Source: an uncultured Corynebacterium sp.
GTDB taxonomy: Bacteria > Actinomycetota > Actinomycetes > Mycobacteriales > Mycobacteriaceae
Reading direction: 5' to 3'
DNA: 64,000 nucleotides
Assembly: GCF_946222835.1 (NCBI RefSeq)
Contig: NZ_CAMIHD010000002.1
Coordinates: 124,001-188,000 of the forward strand
Shown in pieces: positions 25,831 through 34,237 of the stretch; position 1 is the first letter of the stretch, and each line of letters begins with the position of its first letter. The translations under genes and the position numbers were made by a program. Below the pieces are notes generated by a model. The model was not told the DNA's origin. It ran no database searches and saw only the letters and a program-made list of their open reading frames with translations.

Positions 25831-27153
25831 TTATTTTTCGAAAAAGAGGAAGGCGTCAGCTTCAGACAACTCTTCGACGAGGTCCACGCCCCCTAGGGTT
25901 TCTTCGACTTGGGCGCGAAGTTTGCGGGCTTCATCGGACTTCCCTTTTCCGTCATAAACCAAGGAGAGATATTTGTTGAGAAATTTCCTGTTCTCTGTAG
26001 CCGGGGTTGGATTGACTCCTTGTATCTCGTGCACAATAGTCTCTAAATCGAGGCCCTGTGCAAACGATGGCGTTTCCACGTCGTTACCACTTAAGATTCG
26101 CACGCCTCGCGTTGGCGCATGTGCCACGACGATGGGGCTGTGGGTTGAGACGATGAATTGGACAGCTGGGAAAATATCACGGAGGAGTCCCAGAATTTCT
26201 TTTTGCCATTGAGGATGAAGATGAAGATCGACTTCGTCTATGAGCACGACACCGGGGGTAGTATCGAGAAGGGCATTACCGTAAAGATGCGGGTTGAGTC
26301 GTCCCATCCGAGCAGCGAGGTCGAGCACTAGTCCTGCGCAAATCTTTGTGCCTGTAGCCATGTGAGTTAGTGGCAATGTTCCATAATCGGGGTGCGTGAG
26401 AACTACTGAGTGGACCTTCCTGCTCCAACGCGCACGGCCCCAACCCGTGGGGGATAAGGCTTCATTACATGCGTGGAAAATTATTTCGAGTTGTTGAGCC
26501 GCTGGATTGAGGGAAAGGTCGCGTCCTTCGCTAAGCGAGTCGAGCCTTTGAGTATCGAGGTATTCAATGTAAGCAAACAGCTGGTTGAGATCGGAGCGGG
26601 TGTCGAGGCTGCTTCCGTAGCCGCTGAGCCGCGTCGTAGGGAGTGCTGACTTGCGCGGGATTTCTTTGAGGAGTCGCTCGACGCCGTAATAGGCGAGGAT
26701 GGGCGCGACGACGGGCGGTTGGGCATGCTCGATGGATTCTTTGATGTCACCGAAGAGATCACGGGCCGCCTTACTCCCGTGGGTGGTCTTATTGCGAGGG
26801 CCGGTGAGTTTGCGGTCGATGGTGATAGGCGTGCCGGCGAAGAGAAAATTACCCTCGAGAGCGGCCGGATAGTTGACTACGTTTTCTTCGACTTGGGTCT
26901 CGCGTTCAAGTCGCGGCGATGAACGCACGTCCGATTGAGCAATGTTGGTTTGCTTGCCACCGAAGATGCCTACGGGAACCGAGAGCAGTACCGAAATGGC
27001 ATCGAGGACGCTCGTCTTACCGGCGCCGTTGATGCCCACCAACACCGTTAGGTGAGGATCAAAATCGATGTCGAGATGGTCGTAGTTGCGAAAGTTTTCC
27101 AGTCGCAATGTCGAAAGAGTCCAAGATCCCATGGTGTTGAGAATAACAGTCAT
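25831..27153 (-). CDS. AAA-type ATPase of a Septu-like defence pair (PtuA-like)
   Basis: The 440-residue protein (from ATG 27153) has an SMC/OLD-like ATPase layout: LENFRNYDHLDIDF, Walker A GINGAGKTS (about 40-48), a middle helical insert, Walker B VVLIDEVDLHLHPQWQ (about 310-325) and the switch His in STHSP. PtuA-type ATPases sense phage cues and control an HNH nuclease partner, which is the next gene. No reverse transcriptase is nearby, so stand-alone Septu is more likely than a retron. No membrane segments. The ribosome site is weak; ATG 27132 is the alternative start. Confidence 0.75.
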   Translation of the reverse strand: MTVILNTMGSWTLSTLRLENFRNYDHLDIDFDPHLTVLVGINGAGKTSVLDAISVLLSVPVGIFGGKQTNIAQSDVRSSPRLERETQVEENVVNYPAALEGNFLFAGTPITIDRKLTGPRNKTTHGSKAARDLFGDIKESIEHAQPPVVAPILAYYGVERLLKEIPRKSALPTTRLSGYGSSLDTRSDLNQLFAYIEYLDTQRLDSLSEGRDLSLNPAAQQLEIIFHACNEALSPTGWGRARWSRKVHSVVLTHPDYGTLPLTHMATGTKICAGLVLDLAARMGRLNPHLYGNALLDTTPGVVLIDEVDLHLHPQWQKEILGLLRDIFPAVQFIVSTHSPIVVAHAPTRGVRILSGNDVETPSFAQGLDLETIVHEIQGVNPTPATENRKFLNKYLSLVYDGKGKSDEARKLRAQVEETLGGVDLVEELSEADAFLFFEK

Positions 27154-27261
27154 GGTGAGACCGCGATGAGTTATCGTGCGGTGTTTCTGCATCGGTGACG
27201 GCGGCCCCCGGTTGGGGTACAACTAAGGCAACACTCAATCGTGAAAGCGCTCCTGCGCTCC

Positions 27262-27267
27262 TACGAT
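27262..27267 (+). promoter_or_regulatory. -10 box of the FAD/Fe-S dehydrogenase gene
   Basis: TACGAT lies 7 bp before ATG 27275, so the message is probably leaderless. No ribosome site is present between them. Confidence 0.5.
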
Positions 27268-27274
27268 AGAGGTC

Positions 27275-30089
27275 ATGACCGCGCTAGTTATGGATAAGTC
27301 CCAGCCTGCCGTTTCTCTTCCCGCCGCAGACGTTCGCACGCAGCTCGTAGAGCGCGTGAAGTACGCCTCGGATGCTTCTCACTACTACAACATGCCGGAG
27401 GCCGTCGTCGTCGCGAAAGACGCGGCCGAGGTCGCCGCGGTGTTCAAAGCCGCCGCGCGCGATGGCAAGCCGGTGACGCTGCGCTCCGGCGGCACCTCGC
27501 TGGCCGGCCAGTCCTCTGGTGACGGGCATCCTCATCGATACCCGCCGCCACTTCAAGGACGTGGAGGTCCTCGACCGCGGCGCACGCGTGCGCGTCCAGC
27601 CGGGTGCGACGGTCCGCCAAGTGAACGCCCGCCTGCAGCTGTGGGAGTACAAGCTGGGCCCGGACCCAGCGTCGTCGGTGGCCGCGACCATCGGCGGTGT
27701 CATCGCTAACAACTCGTCCGGCATGGCCTGCGGCACGGAGTTCAACACGTACTGCACCCTCGAATCCATGACGTTTATCCTGCCGTCCGGCACGATGATC
27801 AATACCGCGGACCCCGACGCCAACGCACAGTTCAAGGCTCAGGAGCCGGAGCTCGTGGAGACCCTGGAGCGGCTGCGCCGCCGCGTGGTGGACAACCCGG
27901 AGTCGGTGGAGATTCTCCGCCGCCACTTCCAGTTGAAGAACATCATGGGCTACGGTCTCAACTCCTTCCTCGACTTTGAGGCGCCGGTCAAGCTCTTCGA
28001 GCACCTGCTCATCGGCTCCGAGGGCACCCTCGCGTTCGTCGCGGAGGCCGTGTTCCGCACCGTGCCCATTTCCACGTTTGCCACGACGACCCTCGCCGTC
28101 TTCGATGATCTGGATTCGGCGACGCGCGCACTGCCGTCCCTGCTTGACTCGGGCGCTGCGACGCTGGAGCTCATGGACTCCTCGTCCATCCGCGTCGGCC
28201 AGGAACTCAAGAGGGTTCCCGCCGCTATTACCGGTTTCGACGTGGACAAGCAGGCCGCACTGCTCATCGAGTACCACGCCAACGAAGAAGAGGAACTGCG
28301 CCAGCTGGAACAGGGCGGCTCCGCGTTGCTCGCGGACCTTCCGCTGCGCGCGCCCGCACAATTCTCTGAGGACCCCATCGACCGCGCCGTCGCGTGGACC
28401 TTCCGCAACGGCCTCTACGCCTCCATCGCTGGCGCCCGTAAGTCCGGCACCACCGCACTGCTCGAGGAAGTCGTCGTTCCCGTCCCGGACCTTGCGCCGA
28501 AGTGTGAGTCCCTCCAAGAGCTGTTCATCAAGTACGGCTACGACGACGCCGTCATTTTCGGCCATGCCAAGGACGGCAATATCCACTTCTTGCTCACCGA
28601 CCGCTTTGAGGGCGACGAGGCACTCGGCCGCTACAACGCATTCAACGAGGGCATGGTTGACCTTATTCTCTCCGCGCAGGGCAATCTCAAGGCGGAGCAC
28701 GGCACCGGCCGCGCCATGGCGCCCTATGTACGCCGCCAGTACGGCGACGAACTCTACGACGTCCACTTGGAACTCAAGCGCGCCGCCGATCCGCGCGGCA
28801 CCATGAACCCGGGCGTCATTATCGACGATGACCCGGACGCCCATATCCGCAACATCAAGCTCAACCACGAGGTCGAAATCGACATCGACCGTTGCGTCGA
28901 GTGCGGCTACTGCGAGCCCGTGTGCCCGTCGCGCAACCTCACCATGACCCCACGTCAGCGCATTGCCGCCCGCTGCGCCATGGCCAAGGCTCGCGCCGAG
29001 GGCCGCACCCAGGATGCGGAGGAACTCGCGGAGGCGTACGAATACCAGGGCATCGACACGTGTGCCGTGGACTCCATGTGCGTGACCGTCTGCCCCGTGG
29101 GCATCGACACCGGCAAGTTCGTGAAGAAGCTGCGCTCCCAGCGCACCGGCGCCAAGCAAGAAGTTACCCGTGCCGCGTGGGCTGGGGCAGCGAAGGCGTG
29201 GCCGGCGGTGCCCACGGTGGCATCGGCAGCCTTGACCGGCGTCAACGTCCTGCCTACTGGCTTGGTACAAAAGGTCACCGATGTCGCGCGTGCCTTGGTG
29301 GGCGAGGACATCATGCCCGAGTACCAGCCGGAGCTGGGCAAGGGCGGCAAGCAGCGCTCGCGTCTGGGTGAGCACGTCGGCGCGCCGGGCGAGCCCATCG
29401 CCGTCTACGTTCCGGCCTGCGTCAACACCATGTTCGGCCCGTCTGGCTCGGGCTTCGGCGCTACCGATGCCTTCGTGGCCCTCGCCGAGCGCGCCGGGGT
29501 GAGCCTCCGCGTGCCCAAGGACATCGACGCGCTCTGCTGTGGCACCCCGTGGACCTCGAAGGGCATGAAGAAGGGCCACGCGATCATGGAAAAGCGCGTC
29601 CAAGCCTCCCTCATGGCCGCCACGGATCACGGCCGTTTGCCCGTGCTTTCCGATGCCTCCTCGTGCTCCGAAGGCTTCAAGGCCATGGCCGAAGCCGCGG
29701 GCCTTACCGTCATCGATGCCGTGGCCTTTACGGTCGAGCACATCCTGCCCACCCTTGAGGTCAAGCACAAGGTCTCCTCGATTACGCTGCACCCGACGTG
29801 CTCATCGAAGCACCTCGATATCATCGGTGACCTCGAGACCGTCGCCAAGGCCGCCGCCCGCGAGGTCCACATCCCCGCGGATTGGAACTGCTGTGGCTAC
29901 GCAGGCGACCGCGGCATGCTCCACCCGGAGCTTACCGCCTCTGCGACGCGCGAGGAAGCGAAGGCGGTCGCGGAGATCGACTCCGCGCACCACGCCTCGC
30001 TCAACCGCACCTGCGAGCTGGGCTTGGCCCGCGCCACCGAGCACGAGTACCAGCATGTGTTGGAGTTGCTGGAACAGGCGAGCCGCTAG
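27275..30089 (+). pseudogene. FAD/4Fe-4S D-2-hydroxyacid (D-lactate type) dehydrogenase, one frameshift
   Basis: Two frames combine into a protein of about 937 residues. The N-terminal 81 codons (YNMPEAVVVAKDAAEVAAVF, LRSGGTSLAGQSS) lead to base 27517, where one extra G shifts the frame; the rest (TGILIDTRRHFKDVEV onward) runs open to 30089. Domains: FAD_binding_4, FAD-oxidase C-terminal, ferredoxin-type CVECGYCEPVCPS and CAVDSMCVTVCPVG, then CCG domains (CCGTPWTSKG, CCGYAGDRG). This is the YdiJ/Dld-II type that oxidises D-lactate or D-2-hydroxyglutarate and feeds the respiratory chain. The shift may be a real mutation or a sequencing error; the remaining 856 codons are clean. Confidence 0.8.
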
Positions 30090-30104
30090 CTCCTAGTTGC
30101 GGCT

Positions 30105-30125
30105 ATGGCCTTCTTTGAGGGCCAT
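30105..30125 (+). terminator. Hairpin after the dehydrogenase gene
   Basis: ATGGCC (30105-30110) and GGCCAT (30120-30125) form a short stem 15 bp after the stop. The U-run is weak. Confidence 0.4.
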
Positions 30126-30145
30126 CTACCGTACGATGTGTGGGC

Positions 30146-30426
30146 ATGCCGTACATGCTGCGCAGTGCCTACGACACGGATGCCTCTTCACGCTGGGGTA
30201 AACCTTTCGCCCAGACTATCTATCGGGATGTGGAGTTTCCCGATGACGCGACGCTGTCCATGCTCCACGTCGCGATTATCGGTGCCATGCGTTGGACGAA
30301 TACTGTCATGCGCGCTCGGATGGGGCTGAATTCAATCCGACTGATCACTTCCTGGGGTGGGAGTCGACCACGAAACTCAACGATGTCTTCGCACGTTGGG
30401 ATACAACTCTGGTATACGTCTCATGA
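30146..30426 (+). pseudogene. Unrecognised small protein, frameshifted
   Basis: From ATG 30146 (leaderless: TACGAT at 30132-30137) the frame reads MPYMLRSAYDTDASSRWGKP and SMLHVAIIGAMRWTNTVMR. At about 30315 sense continues one frame over with DGAEFNPTDHFLGWES and FARWDTTLVYVS to TGA 30426. The two parts look like one protein of about 93 residues broken by a single deleted base. I do not recognise the family. It abuts a gene fragment on the opposite strand. Confidence 0.45.
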
Positions 30427-30562
30427 CGTCGGCGCCGCAGCTCGCGTTATCCGCGATGGTATCGACGAGCGTGATGTCCCAGTCGCGCACGCGCGAGTCG
30501 ATGATCTCGATGGCGCGGTGCACGCTTGTGATGTACGTGGCCGTCTGGTCAAAGGAGCTCAT
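30377..30562 (-). pseudogene. Fragment of a 2-keto-4-pentenoate hydratase (MhpD/FAH fold)
   Basis: The minus strand reads HRAIEIIDSRVRDWDITLVD then TIADNASCGA, which is the conserved central stretch of 2-oxopent-4-enoate hydratases and related FAH-fold enzymes of aromatic degradation. Only about 45 residues of a family of about 260 remain. The frame is cut at both ends. This is a relic, not a working gene. Confidence 0.55.
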
Positions 30563-30729
30563 TCGGTTTTAGAGTGTATTGATTATTTCGCCGGGGGCGT
30601 GGCACAAGATATTGGGGTCCTTGGCTTGTAGGAAAAAGGGGATCTAATCCATCCGTACAAAACTACGGACCTGCTGTGCAGCCTAACGGAAATGTCATCG
30701 TCGACACTATCTGCCGCACCGCAGAACTA

Positions 30730-30748
30730 GGGGTTAGGGCCTAACCCC
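30730..30748. repeat. Near-perfect palindrome in gene-free DNA
   Basis: GGGGTTAGG-G-CCTAACCCC has 9-bp arms. It lies in the stretch 30563-31082, which otherwise holds only an IS relic and no intact gene; the palindrome may be an old terminator or element end. Confidence 0.4.
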
Positions 30749-30834
30749 GACGTGTCCACTTTCCGGGGGTCAGGTCCTCTAACCACCAGCAGAAAAGAAA
30801 TAGTTGCCTAACCACTAGGTAGCTCCACTACGTG

Positions 30835-30987
30835 TCCACGATTTGCGGGCAACCCCACGTCGACAGGCCTAGCGACTTGGCGTAGCCGGCCTTTTGTCCC
30901 TTCTTCAACCCGGCATAATGGAACGCAATCTCACGCTGCTGCTCGGGGGGTAAACGACGGCTCAACCAACTGAACTTGTGAACTCAT
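30835..30987 (-). mobile_element. Transposase N-terminal relic (IS3-like OrfA)
   Basis: A strong AAGGAGG precedes ATG 30987, but that frame stops after 18 codons. In the next frame the minus strand reads WLSRRLPPEQQREIAFHYAG then LKKGQKAGYAKSLG, the start of a corynebacterial IS transposase. The remainder is absent. GTGTCCAC occurs at both 30752 and 30833, possibly element ends. Confidence 0.55.
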
Positions 30988-31082
30988 AAATCCTCCTTCG
31001 GATCACTCATAGGCAGTCTGGCAGTTATTGAGGTCCTTTTTATGGGCTTTTGTCTCTTGTTGTCTTTTGTGACTTTGACTCG

Positions 31083-32051
31083 TTAGAAGGCGAATACTCG
31101 CATCATGATTGTGATGACCACCAGCATGATGATTGCGGTGGGGATCTGCGCGATGATCGGGCCGTACTTGTTCTTCATCTGCAGGAGTGCGGCTGGGACG
31201 ATGTTGAAGTTCGCCGCCATTGGGGTACACAGTGTGCCACAGAAACCTGCCAACATACCCATTGCGAAGATGGCGGCGGGGTTTCCGTCGAAGTTCTCAA
31301 CGAGGACAGGCCAGCCGATGGCAGCCGTCATGATGGGGAATGCGGCGAAGGCGTTGCCCATGACCACGGTGAACAGCGCGTTGCCCAAGCAGTACGCGAT
31401 GACGCTCCAGAGCAGGGCGTCCTGCGGAATGACGGCGCCGATGACGTCAGCGACTGCAGTGCCGACGCCGGCCTTGGTAAACAGCGTGCCGAGGGTGGAG
31501 AGCATTTGAGGCAGGAGTGCTGCCCAGCCGATGGCCTCAAGGAGACGGGTGCCCTCCGAGAGAGGAACCGACGGCGACTTCGGGCGCAGAACAATGAAGA
31601 CGACGATGAGGCCGACGATGGCACCGATGCCCAAGCCCGTCAGGGTCGCAGAACCTTCCGCCAGGAGTGGCTCGCCGCCTACCTTCAGCTTCGGTCCGAG
31701 CACTGCCACGATGACGGTGACCAACGGAACGGTCAGAGCCGGGATAAAGAGCTTGTTGCCAAAGCGCTGTGCCAGCGCCGCGCGTTCTTCCACCGAGGTG
31801 GTCTTTTCCACGGCCACGCCGAGTCCGTTGAAGCCGGCGATCAATGCCATGACAAGAACCGTGACGCCGAGAATCCACGCTGGGGCGGTCTTGGCCTGGA
31901 CGAAAGTGCCATACATAAACGAGACACCGAGCAGGCCCCAAAAGATGCTGCTGAGTGCCTTCTTGTCGTGCTTAGGGTTGGTGGCAATCAGAATGGAAAC
32001 CGCAATGAAAAAGGCGCCAATGAGCCAGTACAGCCATTCATTAGTAATCAT
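31083..32051 (-). CDS. DUF979 family transporter subunit (putative 5-oxoproline transport)
   Basis: The 322-residue protein has about nine hydrophobic segments (first LYWLIGAFFIAVSILIATNP, last AQIPTAIIMLVVITIMMRVFAF) and the DUF979 core GNAFAAFPIMTAAIGWPVLV. Databases name DUF969/DUF979 pairs as 5-oxoproline (pyroglutamate) transporter subunits; that substrate is inferred, not shown here. It starts 6 bp after the DUF969 stop, so both subunits are made together. It is last in the operon; downstream is relic DNA. Confidence 0.85.
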   Translation of the reverse strand: MITNEWLYWLIGAFFIAVSILIATNPKHDKKALSSIFWGLLGVSFMYGTFVQAKTAPAWILGVTVLVMALIAGFNGLGVAVEKTTSVEERAALAQRFGNKLFIPALTVPLVTVIVAVLGPKLKVGGEPLLAEGSATLTGLGIGAIVGLIVVFIVLRPKSPSVPLSEGTRLLEAIGWAALLPQMLSTLGTLFTKAGVGTAVADVIGAVIPQDALLWSVIAYCLGNALFTVVMGNAFAAFPIMTAAIGWPVLVENFDGNPAAIFAMGMLAGFCGTLCTPMAANFNIVPAALLQMKNKYGPIIAQIPTAIIMLVVITIMMRVFAF

Positions 32052-32057
32052 CTTGGG

Positions 32058-32774
32058 TTAAGCCTCTTTCGGGGTAGCGGATTCTTTTGGAACCGAAGGC
32101 GCCGATCTTTCCATCGCTTTCAGTTTGGAATCGATGCGCAGCAGGCGGGTTCCGTGAATAAGGAATGCAACAACGGCAACAGGTAATGCCCACAGGGCAA
32201 GCTCGATCGGCTCGAGCGCAACGTTGTAGTTGGTATCCACGAAGGAGGTGATCAACAGAATCGAACCGACGGCGACGAATGCGTCCTCGCCGAAGAACAA
32301 GCCCACCGTGTCAGCAGAGGCCGCATAAGCCTTGAGCTTCTCCTTTGCTTTCTCCGACAGAGGGTGGCCGATGCGCTGTTCCTCTGCGCCTTGTGCCATC
32401 GGGTAGATGAGTGGACGAACGGTCTGTGCCGGGCCGGCGATGGACTGGATGCCAACAGCTGCGGTGATCTGGCGAATGAGCAAGTAGAGCGCCAAGATGC
32501 GTCCTGCGGTGAGCGTCTTGAGCTTGGCAATAAGCGTCTTTGCTTGCTCCTGCAGACCGAAATGCTCGATGGTGCCGATGATAGGCAGCACGAGCGCGAA
32601 GGTAGTCACGGAGCGCGAGCCGGCAAATCCTTCGCCGAAGATATTCAGAATATCCATCGGGCTAATGCCGCCGATTACTGCGGTCACGATGCCGGAAACG
32701 GTGACCACCAGCAGTGGGTTGATGCGCAACGCGAAGCCGATAACGACCAGCGCTACGCCTATGAGTACGTACAT
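32058..32774 (-). CDS. DUF969 family transporter subunit (putative 5-oxoproline transport)
   Basis: The 238-residue protein has five or six membrane segments, starting YVLIGVALVVIGFALRINPL and including the conserved VGIQSIAGPAQTVRPLIYPM and VGLFFGEDAFVAVGSILLI. This is the partner subunit of the DUF979 gene immediately after it. GAGGAAAC precedes ATG 32774. It lies 92 bp after the DUF2891 gene on the same strand. Its basic C-terminal tail is cytoplasmic. Confidence 0.85.
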   Translation of the reverse strand: MYVLIGVALVVIGFALRINPLLVVTVSGIVTAVIGGISPMDILNIFGEGFAGSRSVTTFALVLPIIGTIEHFGLQEQAKTLIAKLKTLTAGRILALYLLIRQITAAVGIQSIAGPAQTVRPLIYPMAQGAEEQRIGHPLSEKAKEKLKAYAASADTVGLFFGEDAFVAVGSILLITSFVDTNYNVALEPIELALWALPVAVVAFLIHGTRLLRIDSKLKAMERSAPSVPKESATPKEA

Positions 32775-32866
32775 GTGTTTCCTCTATTGATTTCTGAGGG
32801 GAGAAAAATAAACAAGAACCTCGATGGTGAGGTAGCCGTTGGTACGGAAGGCAGATGGTGGGCAGG

Positions 32867-33937
32867 CTACTGGCGTGCCCACGGGTGAGCGACGTTCAGG
32901 CGCTCAGCTTCCAGGTGTGCTTCCCAAGCAAAGGTGGCAAGCCAGTGCGAAGACATGTAGTCACCGGTGATTGCGGCTTCGAGGCCAGGCGCGAGAAGTT
33001 CGGCGCTGCGCTCGCGGATGGTCTGCGCGAGTTCTGGGTGCGTATCCTTCGTAGCCTCGAAAATGCGCAGCGCGCTAGCCAGGACAGTCATGCCAAGGCC
33101 GTAGAGGTGGACCTGGTATCCATCGGTTGGGTCAAAGACCTGCGCCGGCTTCAGGATGCGCGAATCTGCATCCAGGCGTGCCAGGAAGCCTTCCTCCCAG
33201 GTTGCAAATTCGGCGTCGTCAAGCACATCAAGCATCAGGTCTGCCTCGCACAAGCCAGGGGAGAGGAAGTCCTGGCCGCTGCGCTCCTGCTCGAACTCCC
33301 AGGCCTTGTCTTTGGCGAAGAATTTCTTTGCAGTCGCAAGGATTTCCTCGACAACGTCCTCGCGGCCCAACTCCTTCGCTGCCTTCAAGATCCGCTTCAG
33401 GCCGAACGCGGTGTTGGTGTGCAGACCGTGGCGGACTGGCTCGGAGGCTTTGCCTAGCCAAGACAAGGTGTTGTCGAATACGGCATCGGCCAGTGGGGCT
33501 ACGCCCTCTGCCAAGGCCTGCAGCTCTGCTACTGGGGAGAACTTAAGCTCGGATGTCAGCTGTACTGCCCATGCCCAGCCGTATGGGCGCTCCCAAGTCG
33601 GGTTAGCACGCAGGTAGTCAGCCTCGGTTTTGATGTTCTCCGCGCTCAGGTGGTCCTCGAGGATGCGCAATGCCTCAGCGCGCCAAGCGCCGGAAGCATC
33701 CTCGTCGGAGGAAAGGAGGCTGGAAAGCAGCCAGTGCATGTGGACGCTCGAGTGCCAGTCGAAGGAGTTGCCGAAGCTCGGATGGAGCTCGTCTGGGGCC
33801 TTGTTATCGCTGCTCGAGGTCTGTACATGGTGGGAGGCATAAGGGTAGACACGCGTGACGTTATCGATGGCAATTTGAGCAAGCTGCGCTACCGGAGAAT
33901 CGGAGTGATGCTCAGCGTCGTGAGTAACTGTGTTCAC
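32867..33937 (-). CDS. DUF2891 family protein
   Basis: The 356-residue soluble protein has an alpha-helical layout with HPSFGNSFDWHSSVHMHWLL (about 52-71), ERPYGWAWAVQL (about 115-126), and a C-terminal SHWLATFAWEAHL. His, Trp and Asp-rich helices of this sort suggest an alpha/alpha-toroid enzyme, but DUF2891 has no proven activity. GTG 33937 follows GAAAGGAAC. It heads an operon with the DUF969-DUF979 transporter, so it probably acts on the transported compound or its precursor. A complex operator-like site lies upstream. Confidence 0.85.
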   Translation of the reverse strand: MNTVTHDAEHHSDSPVAQLAQIAIDNVTRVYPYASHHVQTSSSDNKAPDELHPSFGNSFDWHSSVHMHWLLSSLLSSDEDASGAWRAEALRILEDHLSAENIKTEADYLRANPTWERPYGWAWAVQLTSELKFSPVAELQALAEGVAPLADAVFDNTLSWLGKASEPVRHGLHTNTAFGLKRILKAAKELGREDVVEEILATAKKFFAKDKAWEFEQERSGQDFLSPGLCEADLMLDVLDDAEFATWEEGFLARLDADSRILKPAQVFDPTDGYQVHLYGLGMTVLASALRIFEATKDTHPELAQTIRERSAELLAPGLEAAITGDYMSSHWLATFAWEAHLEAERLNVAHPWARQ

Positions 33938-33980
33938 GAGCGTTCCTTTCAGGTCGTTCTACAATGTTGCTCGTGTCACA

Positions 33981-34012
33981 GTATCTCAAGCGCCTAGCTT
34001 GTATCTCAGATA
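33981..34012 (-). promoter_or_regulatory. Operator-like repeats upstream of DUF2891-DUF969-DUF979
   Basis: GTATCTCA occurs twice exactly 20 bp apart (33981, 34001), two helical turns. Between and overlapping are the inverted repeat CAAGC-GCCTA-GCTTG (33987-34001) and the palindrome TATCTCAGATA (34002-34012). Such clustering within 80 bp of the start fits a GntR- or IclR-type regulator, which is not encoded in the window. Confidence 0.5.
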
Positions 34013-34068
34013 ATAGGCGATGAAATTTAATTAACTTTTGGCGAGTAGAAATGGCGGTGCTTATTTTA

Positions 34069-34120
34069 AAAGGTAGATGCGTATCCGTGCCCCAGAGTGG
34101 GGCGCAGATTTCCTACCTTT
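34069..34120. other. Structured element in the 33938-34237 gap
   Basis: AAAGGTAG (34069-34076) pairs with CTACCTTT (34113-34120); inside, GCCCC-AGAGT-GGGGC (34089-34103) forms a second stem. It could be a leader structure of the histidine-kinase transcript or an old terminator. No riboswitch class is recognised. Nothing else in this 300-bp gap looks coding. Confidence 0.35.
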
Positions 34121-34237
34121 GACGCTCCGAATTCGTGGGGAAGGAGGTCTATTTAGGCCCGGCCTTGGATAAAAGCGGCCGACGAAATCGTACTCAGGCA
34201 TGACTATTTAACTCGTCGAACCGGATAGCGTAGAGGC

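Noticed and set aside
25831..27153. Retron system
   Set aside because: The ATPase/HNH pair resembles retron Ec78 effectors, but no reverse transcriptase or msr-msd-like RNA lies nearby.
27444..29792. 782-codon open frame on the minus strand, antisense to the dehydrogenase
   Set aside because: It mirrors GC-rich third positions of the sense gene; the composition (Gly, Arg, His, Ala-rich) has no domain motif, and the sense strand has FAD, Fe-S and CCG motifs.
31050..32186. 378-codon frame on plus strand opposite DUF979/DUF969
   Set aside because: Asp/His/Cys-rich nonsense spanning two real genes on the other strand; no ribosome site and no recognisable motif.
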